Shown one piece after another: positions 7,969 through 16,903 of a DNA stretch of 36,210 bases. The position numbers were made by a program, and so were the translations under genes. Every line of letters begins with the position of its first letter. The first letter of the stretch is position 1. Source of the stretch: an uncultured Opitutia bacterium. GTDB lineage: Bacteria > Verrucomicrobiota > Verrucomicrobiia > Opitutales > UBA953. The DNA lies in assembly GCA_903882335.1 (NCBI GenBank), contig CAIRWP010000165.1, forward strand, positions 1 to 36,210. The letters run 5' to 3'. The notes beneath the pieces were generated by a model. The model was not told the origin of the DNA and did no database searches. It saw only the letters and a program-made list of their open reading frames with translations.

Positions 7969-9939
7969 TTACTTCCGCTTGTCGATCCAGCGGCTGAGCG
8001 CCTTGACCTTCCAGGTCTCGGTCTTGCCGTTGATGTTGGTCGTGAAGGTCTCGCCCAGCTTCTGGTTGAGGAACTGCTTCGCGAGGGGCGAGATGTAGGA
8101 GAGGACGTTCTCCTCCGGCTTGCCGTCCCAGACGCCCAGGATGTCGTAGGTGATCTCGACCTGGTCGGCCCCGCGGAGCAGGGTCACGGTCGAGCCGATG
8201 CTGATCGCGTCGGCGCGGGCCTCGGTGAAGTCGGTCACGCGGGCCTTCTTGAGGAGGCCTTCGAGCTCGGCGCGTCGGGCCGAGAGCGTGTCGTGGTCCT
8301 GGCGGGCCATCTTGTACTCGGAGTTCTCGCGCAAGTCGCCGTGCTCCTTGGCCACCTGGATGGCTTCCTTCACGGCGGGCAGCTTGTTCTGGATGATGTC
8401 GATGAGCTCGCGGTCCTTCTCTTCCTTGCTGTGCTTGGAGACGAAGAGTTCCTTCTCCTCGGCCTCGTTATCCGTCGGCTTGGACTGGGCGAGGCGCTGG
8501 ACGTTCGGGTCGATCTTGGCGAGGCGGGCGATCAGCGACTTCTTGGTCATCTGGTCGAAGCCCTGGCTGCTGAGCATCGTGCGGGTGAGGTCGTAGATCG
8601 TCTCGCTGTCGACCTTCGGGCCGTTGGCCGGCGCGAGGATGTCGGCGATCAGCTCCTTGTCCTTGACTAGCTCGTTGGCGAGGGGGATGCGGGCGGTGGA
8701 GTTGGACTCGAGGGCCTCCGTGTCGACGGAGCCGAGGATGGCGGCCAGCAGCGTCGGGTTGATGAGGCGACCGACGATGTCGGCGTACTTCTTGGATTCG
8801 CGGTTCTTGATGATCCAGATGATGACCGGGGCGCGCAGTTCGCGGCTCTCGAGCCACTGGGCGAAGCGCTGGCCGACCTCGGCCGCGAGTTCCTGGTCGC
8901 AGAGGTAGGAGATGGACTCGGAGACGAGCTTGGCGGAGCCGCTCTTGGTCGCGCCGATATCGCGGTTGCGCAGTAGGTCGAAGGCGCGGTCCGCCCACTT
9001 TTCGCCGTGGTGCGCGCGCACGAGGTCGAGGAGGGTGCGGATTTTCTCCGTCGTGTGCGGGATGTTCAGGGCGACGAAGGCCAGGTCGCCCTCGTTGCAG
9101 AGTGCGATCACCTCGGAGGCGGTGGGGCTGACGGTGTCGACGGTCTCGACGGCGGAGCGGAAGAACTTATCGCGGTTCCAGATGGCGCCGAGCATGACCG
9201 GGATGAGGTCGCGGCGGCGGTTCGGGCTGACGGCGGCGAGGGCCTTGGCAAGGTCGGCGGAGACCTTGGCGAGGTTGGCTTCCGTGGCGGCGGAGCGGGT
9301 CTCCGCGGTGGAGCTGTCGGCCAGCGCCTCCAGGAGGGCCAGCTTGCGCTCGAAGTTCGGGGCCGACTCGTACTGGGCGAAGAGGTCCTCGCCGAGGTCG
9401 ACCGGGGCCTCGAGCAGGATGTAGAGGCCGCCCTTCTTCTCGGGGACCTGGATGGCACGGTCCTTGCGGATGGCGGCGCGGGCCTTGGTCCACCAGGACT
9501 TGAAGGCGGCGGCGCGGTCCTTGCCGGCGCCGAGGGAGGCGAAGTGGATGCGGTCGAGGTTGGCCTCAAGGGCGTAGGAGGTGCACTCGCCCTCGGGATA
9601 CTCGGCCAGCAGGGCCTTGACGATGGCGGCGGGGTCGTTGGCGACCTGGTGGGCCACCTTCTCCTTGGATTCGTCGGCGTAGGCCGAGGCGACGAGGCTG
9701 TTCGGGTTCAGGATCTCGATCTTACCGAGGAAGAAAGCGGCGTCCATGACGTGGCCCTTCTTGCCCTGCTCGGGGAAGTCGACGGTGAAGCGCTTGGCGG
9801 CCTCGGCGTAGCCCCGGATGACACCGATTCCCCAGGCTTGGTGGAGGCAGAAGGCGGGCTGACCCGAGCCGACCCGGTTGATAGCGTCCTGCAGAGAGTT
9901 GTTTTTAACGCCTTGTGGGTTGGGGGCCTTGTTGCTCAT
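7969..9939 (-). CDS. greA: GreA-type transcription elongation factor with large N-terminal extension (about 656 aa from MSNKAPNPQGV)
   Basis: C-terminal about 160 aa is GreA-like (LPAVKEAIQVAKEHGDLRENSEYKMARQDHDTLSARRAELEGLLKKARV...ISIGSTVTLL...YDILGVWDGKPEENVLSYISPLAKQFLNQKLGETF). N-terminal region contains HQAWGIGVIRGYAEAAKRFTVDF. Start set at 9939 because the track start (10140) runs into rlmN. Confidence 0.85.
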   Translation of the reverse strand: MSNKAPNPQGVKNNSLQDAINRVGSGQPAFCLHQAWGIGVIRGYAEAAKRFTVDFPEQGKKGHVMDAAFFLGKIEILNPNSLVASAYADESKEKVAHQVANDPAAIVKALLAEYPEGECTSYALEANLDRIHFASLGAGKDRAAAFKSWWTKARAAIRKDRAIQVPEKKGGLYILLEAPVDLGEDLFAQYESAPNFERKLALLEALADSSTAETRSAATEANLAKVSADLAKALAAVSPNRRRDLIPVMLGAIWNRDKFFRSAVETVDTVSPTASEVIALCNEGDLAFVALNIPHTTEKIRTLLDLVRAHHGEKWADRAFDLLRNRDIGATKSGSAKLVSESISYLCDQELAAEVGQRFAQWLESRELRAPVIIWIIKNRESKKYADIVGRLINPTLLAAILGSVDTEALESNSTARIPLANELVKDKELIADILAPANGPKVDSETIYDLTRTMLSSQGFDQMTKKSLIARLAKIDPNVQRLAQSKPTDNEAEEKELFVSKHSKEEKDRELIDIIQNKLPAVKEAIQVAKEHGDLRENSEYKMARQDHDTLSARRAELEGLLKKARVTDFTEARADAISIGSTVTLLRGADQVEITYDILGVWDGKPEENVLSYISPLAKQFLNQKLGETFTTNINGKTETWKVKALSRWIDKRK

Positions 9940-10038
9940 TGCAAAAAGGGGTTTTGGGCATAACAAAACGCACTTGCAAGCAGGAAGGCGGGGGCTTTGC
10001 GGTCTTCGGTCCCGATTGCCTTGCTTCGAACCAACCCG

Positions 10039-11169
10039 ATGGCCTTTAAGCCCGAAAAACCCTCCATCCACGGCGAAACGCCGGACTCCCTCGGCGCTCG
10101 CTTGGTCGAGGCCGGGCACCCCCGTTACCGGGTCGCCCAAATTTTCGAGTGGCTCTACCCCCGCCGGGCGGGCGGTCCGGACGCGATGACCAACCTGCCG
10201 GCGAATCTTCGGGCCTGGCTGGCGGAGCAGTACGACTTCGCAGCCACCGACGTCACGGGCAAGAAAACCGCCTCAGACGTCACCCAGAAGGTCCTCCAGC
10301 GCCTCCGGGACGGCTCCCTGATCGAGACGGTCATCATCCGGGCCCCCATGGAGGGGGTGGGGCAGGAGCAGTCCCGCCGGACCATCTGTATCTCGACCCA
10401 GGTGGGGTGTGCCTACGGCTGCAAATTCTGCGCTTCTGGCCTCGAAGGCTGGAAAAGGGACCTTTCGGTGGGGGAAATCGTCTCCCAGCTCGTTCAGGTC
10501 TGCCGGATCGAGGACCAGGCGGATCCCATCCGGGCAGCCCAGGGGCTGGCCTCCTTCGATAACATCGTGGTCATGGGCATGGGGGAGCCTTTGGCGAACT
10601 ACGACAACCTCCTGGCCGCCCTACGCATCGTGAATGCCGCCTGGGGTTTCGGCTTCGGAGCCCGCCGCATCACCATCTCCACCTCCGGGGTCGTCCCCAA
10701 GATCCTGAAGCTCGCCGACGAGGAGCTCGGCTTCCGCCTAGCCATCAGCCTGCACGGGGCCACCAACGAGGTCCGCAACCAGATCATGCCCGTCAACCGC
10801 AAGTTCCCCCTGGAGGAACTCGTGCCCGCGGCCAAGGCCTTCGCCCGCAAGCACGGGCGCATGCTCACCCTCGAGTTCATCCTCATCGAGGACATCAATG
10901 ATTCCCTGGAGCAGGCGAGGAAGCTCGCGGTCATCGCCCGGGAGCTGCACGCGCACGTCAACCTGATCCCGTACAATAAGGTCGAGGGCCTCCCCTGGGT
11001 GCGGCCCTCGCTCACGCGCCAGGACCGGTTCGTCAAGGAGCTACGCGCGCTGGGCGTGACCGCGACCCTCCGGCGCGAGAAGGGACACGACATCGACGCG
11101 GCCTGCGGCCAGTTGCGCCTCCAGAAGGAGAAGGAGCTTCGCTCCGACCCGCCGCCCGCGGCGGCCTAG
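10039..11169 (+). CDS. rlmN: Dual-specificity 23S rRNA/tRNA adenine C2-methyltransferase RlmN (radical SAM)
   Basis: CISTQVGCAYGCKFCASGLEGWKRDLSVGEIVSQL; VVMGMGEPLANYDNLL; RLAISLHGATNEVRNQIMPVNRKFPLEEL. Start ATG at 10039 (MAFKPEKPSIHG). Confidence 0.95.
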   Translation: MAFKPEKPSIHGETPDSLGARLVEAGHPRYRVAQIFEWLYPRRAGGPDAMTNLPANLRAWLAEQYDFAATDVTGKKTASDVTQKVLQRLRDGSLIETVIIRAPMEGVGQEQSRRTICISTQVGCAYGCKFCASGLEGWKRDLSVGEIVSQLVQVCRIEDQADPIRAAQGLASFDNIVVMGMGEPLANYDNLLAALRIVNAAWGFGFGARRITISTSGVVPKILKLADEELGFRLAISLHGATNEVRNQIMPVNRKFPLEELVPAAKAFARKHGRMLTLEFILIEDINDSLEQARKLAVIARELHAHVNLIPYNKVEGLPWVRPSLTRQDRFVKELRALGVTATLRREKGHDIDAACGQLRLQKEKELRSDPPPAAA

Positions 11170-11816
11170 GCCGTCAGCCCGGCCACGAAGGCCCGGCGGT
11201 CCGGGGCCTTGTAGAAGGCCGTCCCGGCCACCAGCGTGTCGGCGCCGGCGGCCCGGCAGAGCAGGCCCGTCTCGGCGTTGATCCCGCCGTCGACCTCCAG
11301 ACGGAAGTCCAGCCCGCGGCGCTGTCGTTCGGTATCGAGGAAGCGGATACTCTCGAGCACGGCGGGGATGAAGGCTTGGCCGCCGAAGCCCGGGAATACC
11401 GTCATGCACAGGGCCAGGTCGACGCTCTCCAGGTAAGGCAGGAGCCGTCGGGGGTCGGCGTCGGGGTTCATCGCGATGCCGGCCTTGAGCCCGGCCGCCT
11501 TGATCGCGGCGAGCGTCTTCGTCATGTCATGGTCGGCCTCGATGTGCACGGTCAGGCGTTCCGCGCCGGCTTGGGCGAAGGCGGCGACGAAGCGATCCGG
11601 GTGCGCGAGCATCAGGTGCACGTCGAAGTGCAGCCGCGTGCGCGGGCGCAAGGCCGCCACGACCTGGGGCCCGAAACTGATGTTGGGCACGAAGTGCCCG
11701 TCCATGATGTCCAGGTGGACCCAGCCGAGGCCGGCTTCCTCGACCGCCCGGATGCCGCCGGCGAAGTCGCCGTGGTCGGCGGCGAGCAGGGAAGGGGCGA
11801 CGACGGGAGCGGGCAT
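11166..11816 (-). CDS. rpe: Ribulose-phosphate 3-epimerase
   Basis: APSLLAADHGDFAGGIRAVEEAGLGWVHLDIMDGHFVPNISFGP; FDVHLMLAHPDRF; VFPGFGGQAFIP; LEVDGGINAET. Confidence 0.96.
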   Translation of the reverse strand: MPAPVVAPSLLAADHGDFAGGIRAVEEAGLGWVHLDIMDGHFVPNISFGPQVVAALRPRTRLHFDVHLMLAHPDRFVAAFAQAGAERLTVHIEADHDMTKTLAAIKAAGLKAGIAMNPDADPRRLLPYLESVDLALCMTVFPGFGGQAFIPAVLESIRFLDTERQRRGLDFRLEVDGGINAETGLLCRAAGADTLVAGTAFYKAPDRRAFVAGLTA

Positions 11817-11820
11817 GGCG

Positions 11821-12303
11821 TTACCAGGCGGTCGTCGCGGCCTCGCGGACCTGCGCGGCGATGTCGGCGAAGATCGGCCCGTCGAGGCTGCGTTCCTCGC
11901 CGGCGGCGTTGCCGAGCGGTCGCAGGGTCGCGTTAGCCGTGAACTCGCGGTTGCGGAAGAGCACCTTGCCGTCCCCGTTGGTCAGCGTGCAGCGCACGAC
12001 GTAGGTGAGTTGGAACGAGGTGTAGAAGAACGCATCGGTCGGCTTGGTCGTGAGGCCGTCGCGCCGGAACGAGCTGATTTCGGCGTCGAGTTTGGCCCCG
12101 CCGGTTCCGAGCCGGACGCGCGGGTCCCCGCCGAAACTTTCGGCCAGTTTCTGCTGCAGCAGGCCGTTGGCGACGGGCCGGTTCGTGGTGTTCCGGACCG
12201 GGGCGATGTCCAGCGTCGTGAAGGCCGGCTTGGGGCCGCCGAGCCGATAGGCGGAGCAGCCTGTCAGTAGGCAGAGGGCCAGCACTGACAGGGCTTTGGT
12301 CAT
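11821..12303 (-). CDS. lptE: LptE-like LPS-assembly lipoprotein
   Basis: Lipobox LCLLTGCSAYRLGG; TLDIAPVRNTTNRPVANGLLQQKLAESF resembles the LptE family. Confidence 0.7.
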   Translation of the reverse strand: MTKALSVLALCLLTGCSAYRLGGPKPAFTTLDIAPVRNTTNRPVANGLLQQKLAESFGGDPRVRLGTGGAKLDAEISSFRRDGLTTKPTDAFFYTSFQLTYVVRCTLTNGDGKVLFRNREFTANATLRPLGNAAGEERSLDGPIFADIAAQVREAATTAW

Positions 12304-13394
12304 CGCCGTTCGGTCTCCGTGGCGGGCTTCGGGACGTCCTTACGGAAGCCGAGGGCATCGAGGTCCTCGCCGACGGCCGTGGGCTTGCCGCCGCCGTCGA
12401 CGCGGGGGCGCGGGTAGCGACCGAGGAGCCGGTCCGCCAGGGTGGCGGGCGGGGTGGGGTTCTTCTGAATCAAGGCCAGCAGCGCCTCCGCTTCCTTGGC
12501 GGCGGCCGATTCGGGCGCGATGGTGCGGCAGGCGTTGGCCATCAGCTTCGCGGCCTCCGGGTTATTGCGGTGTTCCCAGTAGAAGACAGCGAGGTGGAGG
12601 CGGGCTCGGGCGGCGCGGTCGCGCAAGGCGGCGACCTCCTTGGCGGCGCGGGCGGCCCGGGGATCGCGCGGGAACTGGTCCGCCAAGGTGCGCCAGTGGT
12701 CGGCGGCCTCGAGGGCCGCGGCTTGGTCCCAATCGGGACCGAGCGACTCCTTGGCACGGAGTTCCGCCAGTCGTTCGAGCGCCTCGGGCAGATGCTTGCT
12801 GGCGGGGTAATCGCTGAGAAGGCGTTCCAGTATCTCGGCGGCGCGAGACTCCATGTCCATCGCCAAGGCCACGCGTCCGGCCCGGACCAGGCTCTCGTCC
12901 GCGAGGGGCCCGTTCGGGGCTAGCTTCAGGGCTTTCTCATAGAGTCCGATGGCGTGGGCCCGGTCCTGGAACCAGGGGAACCAACCGCCGAGGAGTCGCC
13001 GCTTGCCGTCGGCGAGTTCATTGGCGATGCGGAACTGCAGCTCGACGACCTCCTGGAAGGAGCCGAAGGCCGAGTGGCGGGCGTAAAGGTCATCCAGGAT
13101 CTCGGCCGCGGGGTCGTATTGCTGGCGATCAGCGAGCAAGCGGGCCTTGCGCAGCAGGGCCCAGGCCTCGCCTTCGGTGCCGGCCTCCCCGGTGATCAGG
13201 AGCTCCAAGGACGCCAACGCGGCCCGCTGTTCGCCGGCCGCCGTCTGCCGGTCGGCCTGCCGGAGCACGGCCTCGACCACCGGGCGGCGGCTTGGGTCCG
13301 TCTCGTAGCGGGCGGCGGGGCGATGCGCGTCATCCTGCGAGGCGCAGGCGACCAGCAGACCAGAGAGCAGGAGGAGTTCAGGGCGAAGGTTCAT
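12300..13394 (-). CDS. BamD-like/TPR outer-membrane lipoprotein
   Basis: From MNLRPELLLLSGLLVACAS (lipobox LVAC): TPR-like repeats YDPAAEILDDLYARHSAFGSFQEVVELQFRIANEL...AAEILERLLSDYPASKHLPEALERLAEL. ATGA overlap with the LptE-like gene. Confidence 0.7.
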   Translation of the reverse strand: MNLRPELLLLSGLLVACASQDDAHRPAARYETDPSRRPVVEAVLRQADRQTAAGEQRAALASLELLITGEAGTEGEAWALLRKARLLADRQQYDPAAEILDDLYARHSAFGSFQEVVELQFRIANELADGKRRLLGGWFPWFQDRAHAIGLYEKALKLAPNGPLADESLVRAGRVALAMDMESRAAEILERLLSDYPASKHLPEALERLAELRAKESLGPDWDQAAALEAADHWRTLADQFPRDPRAARAAKEVAALRDRAARARLHLAVFYWEHRNNPEAAKLMANACRTIAPESAAAKEAEALLALIQKNPTPPATLADRLLGRYPRPRVDGGGKPTAVGEDLDALGFRKDVPKPATETERR

Positions 13395-14391
13395 GCCAGC
13401 GAAGGAGGGTTGCGCCCCAGGTGAGGCCGGCGCCGAACGCGACAAGCAGGACGAGGTCGCCATGCTTGATGCGGCCCGCGGCCCAGGCCTCCTCGAGCGC
13501 TAGCGGGATGGAGGCCGCCGAGGTATTGCCGTAGCGGTCAAGGTTGATGGGGAAGCGGTCGAGCCCGACCTGGAGCTGGTCGGCGACGGCCTCGACGATG
13601 CGGATATTCGCCTGGTGCGGGATGAACCAGGCCACGTCGTCCGAACGCTTGCCGCAGCCCTTCAGGACGCGTTCGCACGAGTCCGCCATGACGCGCACGG
13701 CGAGCTTGAAGACCTCCTTGCCGTTCATCCGGAGGAAGTGCTGGCGGTCGCGGAGGGTCTGCTCGCTCGCGGGCTGGGCCGAACCGCCCGCCACGCAGTG
13801 CAGGAGCTCGGCGTTGACGCCGTCGGCCCCGAGCAGGTTGCCGAGCACGCCGACCTCGGGCGTGGCGGTCGTCTCGAGGATGGCGGCCCCGGCGCCGTCG
13901 CCGAAGAGCACGCAGGTGGCCCGGTCCTGCCAATCGACGACGCTGGAGAGCTTCTCCGCCCCGATGACGAGCGCGCGGCGGTAGTTGCCGGAGCGGAGCA
14001 TGTCGGTGCCGACCTGGAGCGCGTAGACGAAGCCGGAGCAGGCCGCCGAGATGTCGAAACAGGGGATGTCCCGGCGCAGGCCCAGCTTGGCCTGGAGCAG
14101 GCAGGCCGTGGAGGGGAAGGGGACGTCGGGCGTCATCGTGGCGACGATGAGGAGGTCGATATCCGCGGGGGTCAGGCCGGCGCGGGCGAGCGCCTTGGCC
14201 GCGGCCTTGGCGCCCATGTCGGAGGGGTTCTCGCCGGCCCCGGCGATCCGGCGTTCGGAGATGCCGGAGCGGGTCTTGATCCACTCATCCGAGGTCTCGA
14301 CCATCGCGGAGAGCTCCGTGTTGGTGAGCTTGCGGTCCGGCGCATGCACGCCGAGGGACCGGATGAAGACTGAAAGCTCGGCACGGCTCAT
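13378..14391 (-). CDS. fabH: 3-oxoacyl-ACP synthase III
   Basis: DISAACSGFVYAL active-site region; VLFGDGAGAAILE; FIPHQANIRIVEAVADQL; GNTSAASIPLALEEA. Confidence 0.96.
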   Translation of the reverse strand: MSRAELSVFIRSLGVHAPDRKLTNTELSAMVETSDEWIKTRSGISERRIAGAGENPSDMGAKAAAKALARAGLTPADIDLLIVATMTPDVPFPSTACLLQAKLGLRRDIPCFDISAACSGFVYALQVGTDMLRSGNYRRALVIGAEKLSSVVDWQDRATCVLFGDGAGAAILETTATPEVGVLGNLLGADGVNAELLHCVAGGSAQPASEQTLRDRQHFLRMNGKEVFKLAVRVMADSCERVLKGCGKRSDDVAWFIPHQANIRIVEAVADQLQVGLDRFPINLDRYGNTSAASIPLALEEAWAAGRIKHGDLVLLVAFGAGLTWGATLLRWHEPSP

Positions 14392-14439
14392 CGATGCGTT
14401 GAGGTAAGACCCGCCGGGCGGAAAGGGAACACTAAAACC

Positions 14440-15513
14440 TCAGGCTTCCTCGGGGGTCGCCGCCACCACCTGGTTGGCCTCGGCCAAGGCCGCCTGCATC
14501 CGCCGGCCCGCATCGTGCCCCAAGGCCTCGAGGCCGAGGCGGATGGCGCTGCAGATACCCTGCCGGTTGCTGGAGCCGTGGGCCTTCATGACGAGGCCCG
14601 TGAGACCGAGCAAAGGAGCGCCGCCGTAACGTTCCGGCTTCAATTTGCCTTTGAGGTCGCGCAGCAGCGGGAACATCGCCACGCCGCTCGCGATGTAGAC
14701 GGGGTTGCGCTTCACCTTGCTGCCGACGAGGTCGCGGACCATGTAGACCAGGCCTTCGATGGTCTTCACGAGCACATTGCCGGTGAAGCCGTCGGTCACG
14801 ACCACGTCACAGGCGTCGCCGAAGACGTCGTAACCTTCGACGGGGCCGACGTAGTTGATGCGGTCACCCATGGCTTTGAGCAGCTGGTGGGTGCGGTTGA
14901 TCCGGGCGCCGCCCTTGCCCTCCTCGGTGCCGACCGTGAGCAGGCCGACGCGCGGGTTGGCGATGCCCAGCGAGCATTGCGCGTAGATGGAGCCGAGGAC
15001 GGCGTTGTGCAGCAGGTGCTCGGGCTTGGCCTCGGGATTGGCCCCGACGTCGAGCATGATGAAGTGGCCTTCGCGCCGCGGCATGATGGCGGCGAGGGCG
15101 GGGCGTTCGGCGCCTTCCATCGGGCGCACCTTGATCGTGCCCGCGGCCACGAGGGCCTTGGTGTTGCCGGTCGAGACCACCACGTCGGCCTCGCCGGCCT
15201 TGAGCATCTCGAGGGCCTTGACCATCGAGGAGTCGCGCTTGGACTTGAGCACGGCCATCGCCGCGTCGTCCATCGCGACGGCGGTGGGGGCGTGGCGGTA
15301 GAAGACCCGCTCCGGCTTATTCAGGATACGATGCTCCCGGGCCAGGAGGCGGAGGTTGTCCTCGTGGCCCACGAGGATCAAGGTGTCCGCGGGACCGATG
15401 ACACCCTCCTTGAAGGCGAGGGCGGCGGCGGCGACGGCTTCGGAGGGACCGAGGTCACCGCCCATACAATCGAGGGCGATCCGGTAACCCTTCGTGGCCG
15501 TGGCTTCGCTCAT
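14440..15513 (-). CDS. plsX: Phosphate acyltransferase PlsX
   Basis: IALDCMGGDLGPSEAV; SKRDSSMVKALEMLKAGEADVVVSTGNTKALVAAG; VVVTDGFTGNVLVKTIEG; YGGAPLLGLTGLVMKAHGSS. Confidence 0.96.
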   Translation of the reverse strand: MSEATATKGYRIALDCMGGDLGPSEAVAAAALAFKEGVIGPADTLILVGHEDNLRLLAREHRILNKPERVFYRHAPTAVAMDDAAMAVLKSKRDSSMVKALEMLKAGEADVVVSTGNTKALVAAGTIKVRPMEGAERPALAAIMPRREGHFIMLDVGANPEAKPEHLLHNAVLGSIYAQCSLGIANPRVGLLTVGTEEGKGGARINRTHQLLKAMGDRINYVGPVEGYDVFGDACDVVVTDGFTGNVLVKTIEGLVYMVRDLVGSKVKRNPVYIASGVAMFPLLRDLKGKLKPERYGGAPLLGLTGLVMKAHGSSNRQGICSAIRLGLEALGHDAGRRMQAALAEANQVVAATPEEA

Positions 15514-15540
15514 GAGTTCGGGCGGTGCCCGGGGCGGAGC

Positions 15541-15720
15541 TTAGGCTCCGGTGTCGAGGACTTGACGACCGCGGTACTTCCCCGTGGTGGGGTCGACGCG
15601 GTGGGAGCGGCGGAGGGCGCCGGATTCGGCGTCCTTGACGAGCTTCGGGGCGCGGAACTGGTTGGCGCCGCGACGGAGACGGCTGCGACGCTTGGACTGT
15701 TTACGTTTCGGATTGGCCAT
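15541..15720 (-). CDS. rpmF: 50S ribosomal protein L32 (59 aa; absent from supplied ORF track)
   Basis: Reverse complement: MANPKRKQSKRRSRLRRGANQFRAPKLVKDAESGALRRSHRVDPTTGKYRGRQVLDTGA*. L32-like and directly upstream of plsX-fabH, the classic order. Confidence 0.93.
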   Translation of the reverse strand: MANPKRKQSKRRSRLRRGANQFRAPKLVKDAESGALRRSHRVDPTTGKYRGRQVLDTGA

Positions 15721-15824
15721 GGTTCTGCGCTAGGTTGAGGGTTGGTTCTACCCCCTCGGAGTCCTCGGTCAAGCCCCCTTTCCGACGGCTTGCGCCCCGT
15801 GCCGAGGGCTGATTGGGTGCCCGG

Positions 15825-16370
15825 ATGCCCGGCTTTCCCGCCCTTTTCCTCGACCGCGACGGCAACCTGATCGAGGACCACCATCATACCTGCCGTCCGG
15901 AGCAGATCCAGCCGATCGCTGGGGTGAGGGAGGCTTTGGTCGCCTGCCTGGCCGCGGGTTATCGCCTCTTCATCCTGACTAACCAGAGCGGCATCGGTCG
16001 GGGGATCTTCACCTGGGACCAGTACCGCGCCTGTAATGCCCGGATGCTCGAGCTGCTGGCTTTGCCGGCTCCGGGTATCCTCGAGATCAAGGCCGCGCCG
16101 GAGCGCCCGGATGAGCCCAGCGAGTACCGCAAGCCCAGCCCGAAGTTTATCCTCGAGATGGTCGCGAGACATGACCTCGACCAGGCGCGTTGTTGGATGA
16201 TTGGAGACCGAGTCACCGATTGGGACGCCGGACTCAACGCGGGCATTCGCTCCTGCGCGGTGCGTAGCGGGGCTCCGTTCACCCCCGAAGCCGAGGCCCA
16301 GGCCGTGGCCCGCGGCGTGCGCTTCCATCGGGATTTCCCGACGTTCGTCCGCGTCGAACTGGGACTTTAG
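15825..16370 (+). CDS. HAD-IIIA phosphatase, GmhB/HisB-like
   Basis: ALFLDRDGNLIEDHHH; LFILTNQSGIGRGIFTWDQY; KPSPKFILEMVARHDLD..CWMIGDRVTDWDAGLNAGI. Confidence 0.85.
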   Translation: MPGFPALFLDRDGNLIEDHHHTCRPEQIQPIAGVREALVACLAAGYRLFILTNQSGIGRGIFTWDQYRACNARMLELLALPAPGILEIKAAPERPDEPSEYRKPSPKFILEMVARHDLDQARCWMIGDRVTDWDAGLNAGIRSCAVRSGAPFTPEAEAQAVARGVRFHRDFPTFVRVELGL

Positions 16371-16375
16371 CCAAT

Positions 16376-16407
16376 AAAAAGGGACGAACCTGGAGGTTCG
16401 TCCCTTT
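16376..16407. terminator. Bidirectional intrinsic terminator between convergent genes
   Basis: AAAAAGGGACGAACCT-GG-AGGTTCGTCCCTTT: A-tract on one side, T-tract on the other. Confidence 0.85.
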
Positions 16408-16428
16408 GTGCAGATCAGCGTGGACTGA

Positions 16429-16833
16429 TTAGGCCTTCGGCTTTTCGTCGGGGCAGCTGGGGCACTTCTTTTCGCCGTCCTTCTTGGCGGGAGCGGCCGG
16501 AGCTTCCTCCGCGGTGGCCGGGGCAGCCGGAGCGGCCGGGGCGTCCTTCTTGTCCTTGTCGCACTTCTTGGGGCAATCATCCGAGGTCAGGTCGACCAAG
16601 GCCTTGGGCTTCTCGGAAGGGCAGGGGCACTTTTCGCCGTCCTTCTTGGCCGGGGCTTCTTCCTGCTTCGCAGGCTCAGCCTTCTTGGCCGGGTCAACGA
16701 CCGGGGCGGTAGCGGGGGCAGTCGGGGTGGCCGGGTGGTCCTTCTTTTCGCACTTGCCGCAGTGAGCGGAAGCGACGGCCGTGGAGACGGCGAGGGCGCA
16801 GGTGAGGGAGAGGAGCTTGATGAGCTTGGTCAT
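16429..16833 (-). CDS. Secreted low-complexity Cys/Lys/Ala/Pro-rich protein with internal repeat
   Basis: Signal peptide MTKLIKLLSLTCALAVSTAVASA, then HCGKC...APAKKDGEKCPCPSEKPKA...CPKKC...APAKKDGEKKCPSCPDEKPKA. Starts and stops cleanly, with its own promoter-like -35 and a terminator. Confidence 0.7.
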   Translation of the reverse strand: MTKLIKLLSLTCALAVSTAVASAHCGKCEKKDHPATPTAPATAPVVDPAKKAEPAKQEEAPAKKDGEKCPCPSEKPKALVDLTSDDCPKKCDKDKKDAPAAPAAPATAEEAPAAPAKKDGEKKCPSCPDEKPKA

Positions 16834-16843
16834 AGGAGAGACC

Positions 16844-16874
16844 TTTAAAGTGACCGAAGGCGGTCGATTGTCAA
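16844..16874 (-). promoter_or_regulatory. Candidate sigma70-type promoter for the Cys-rich secreted protein
   Basis: Minus strand TTGACA (revcomp 16869-16874) followed 19 nt later by TTTAAA (16844-16849), just upstream of ATG 16833. Spacing is slightly long. Confidence 0.4.
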
Positions 16875-16903
16875 CGGGCTTGGAGGTTTCGCGCTTCAGG
16901 CGT

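Noticed and set aside
9940-10140. N-terminal 67 codons of the track's 723-aa GreA ORF
   Set aside because: Would overlap the rlmN start; MSNKAPNPQGV at 9939 is a better start.
15510-16580. Minus-strand 356-aa ORF
   Set aside because: Covers rpmF in another frame and is antisense to the GmhB-like phosphatase; basic/Pro-rich N-terminus with no domain.
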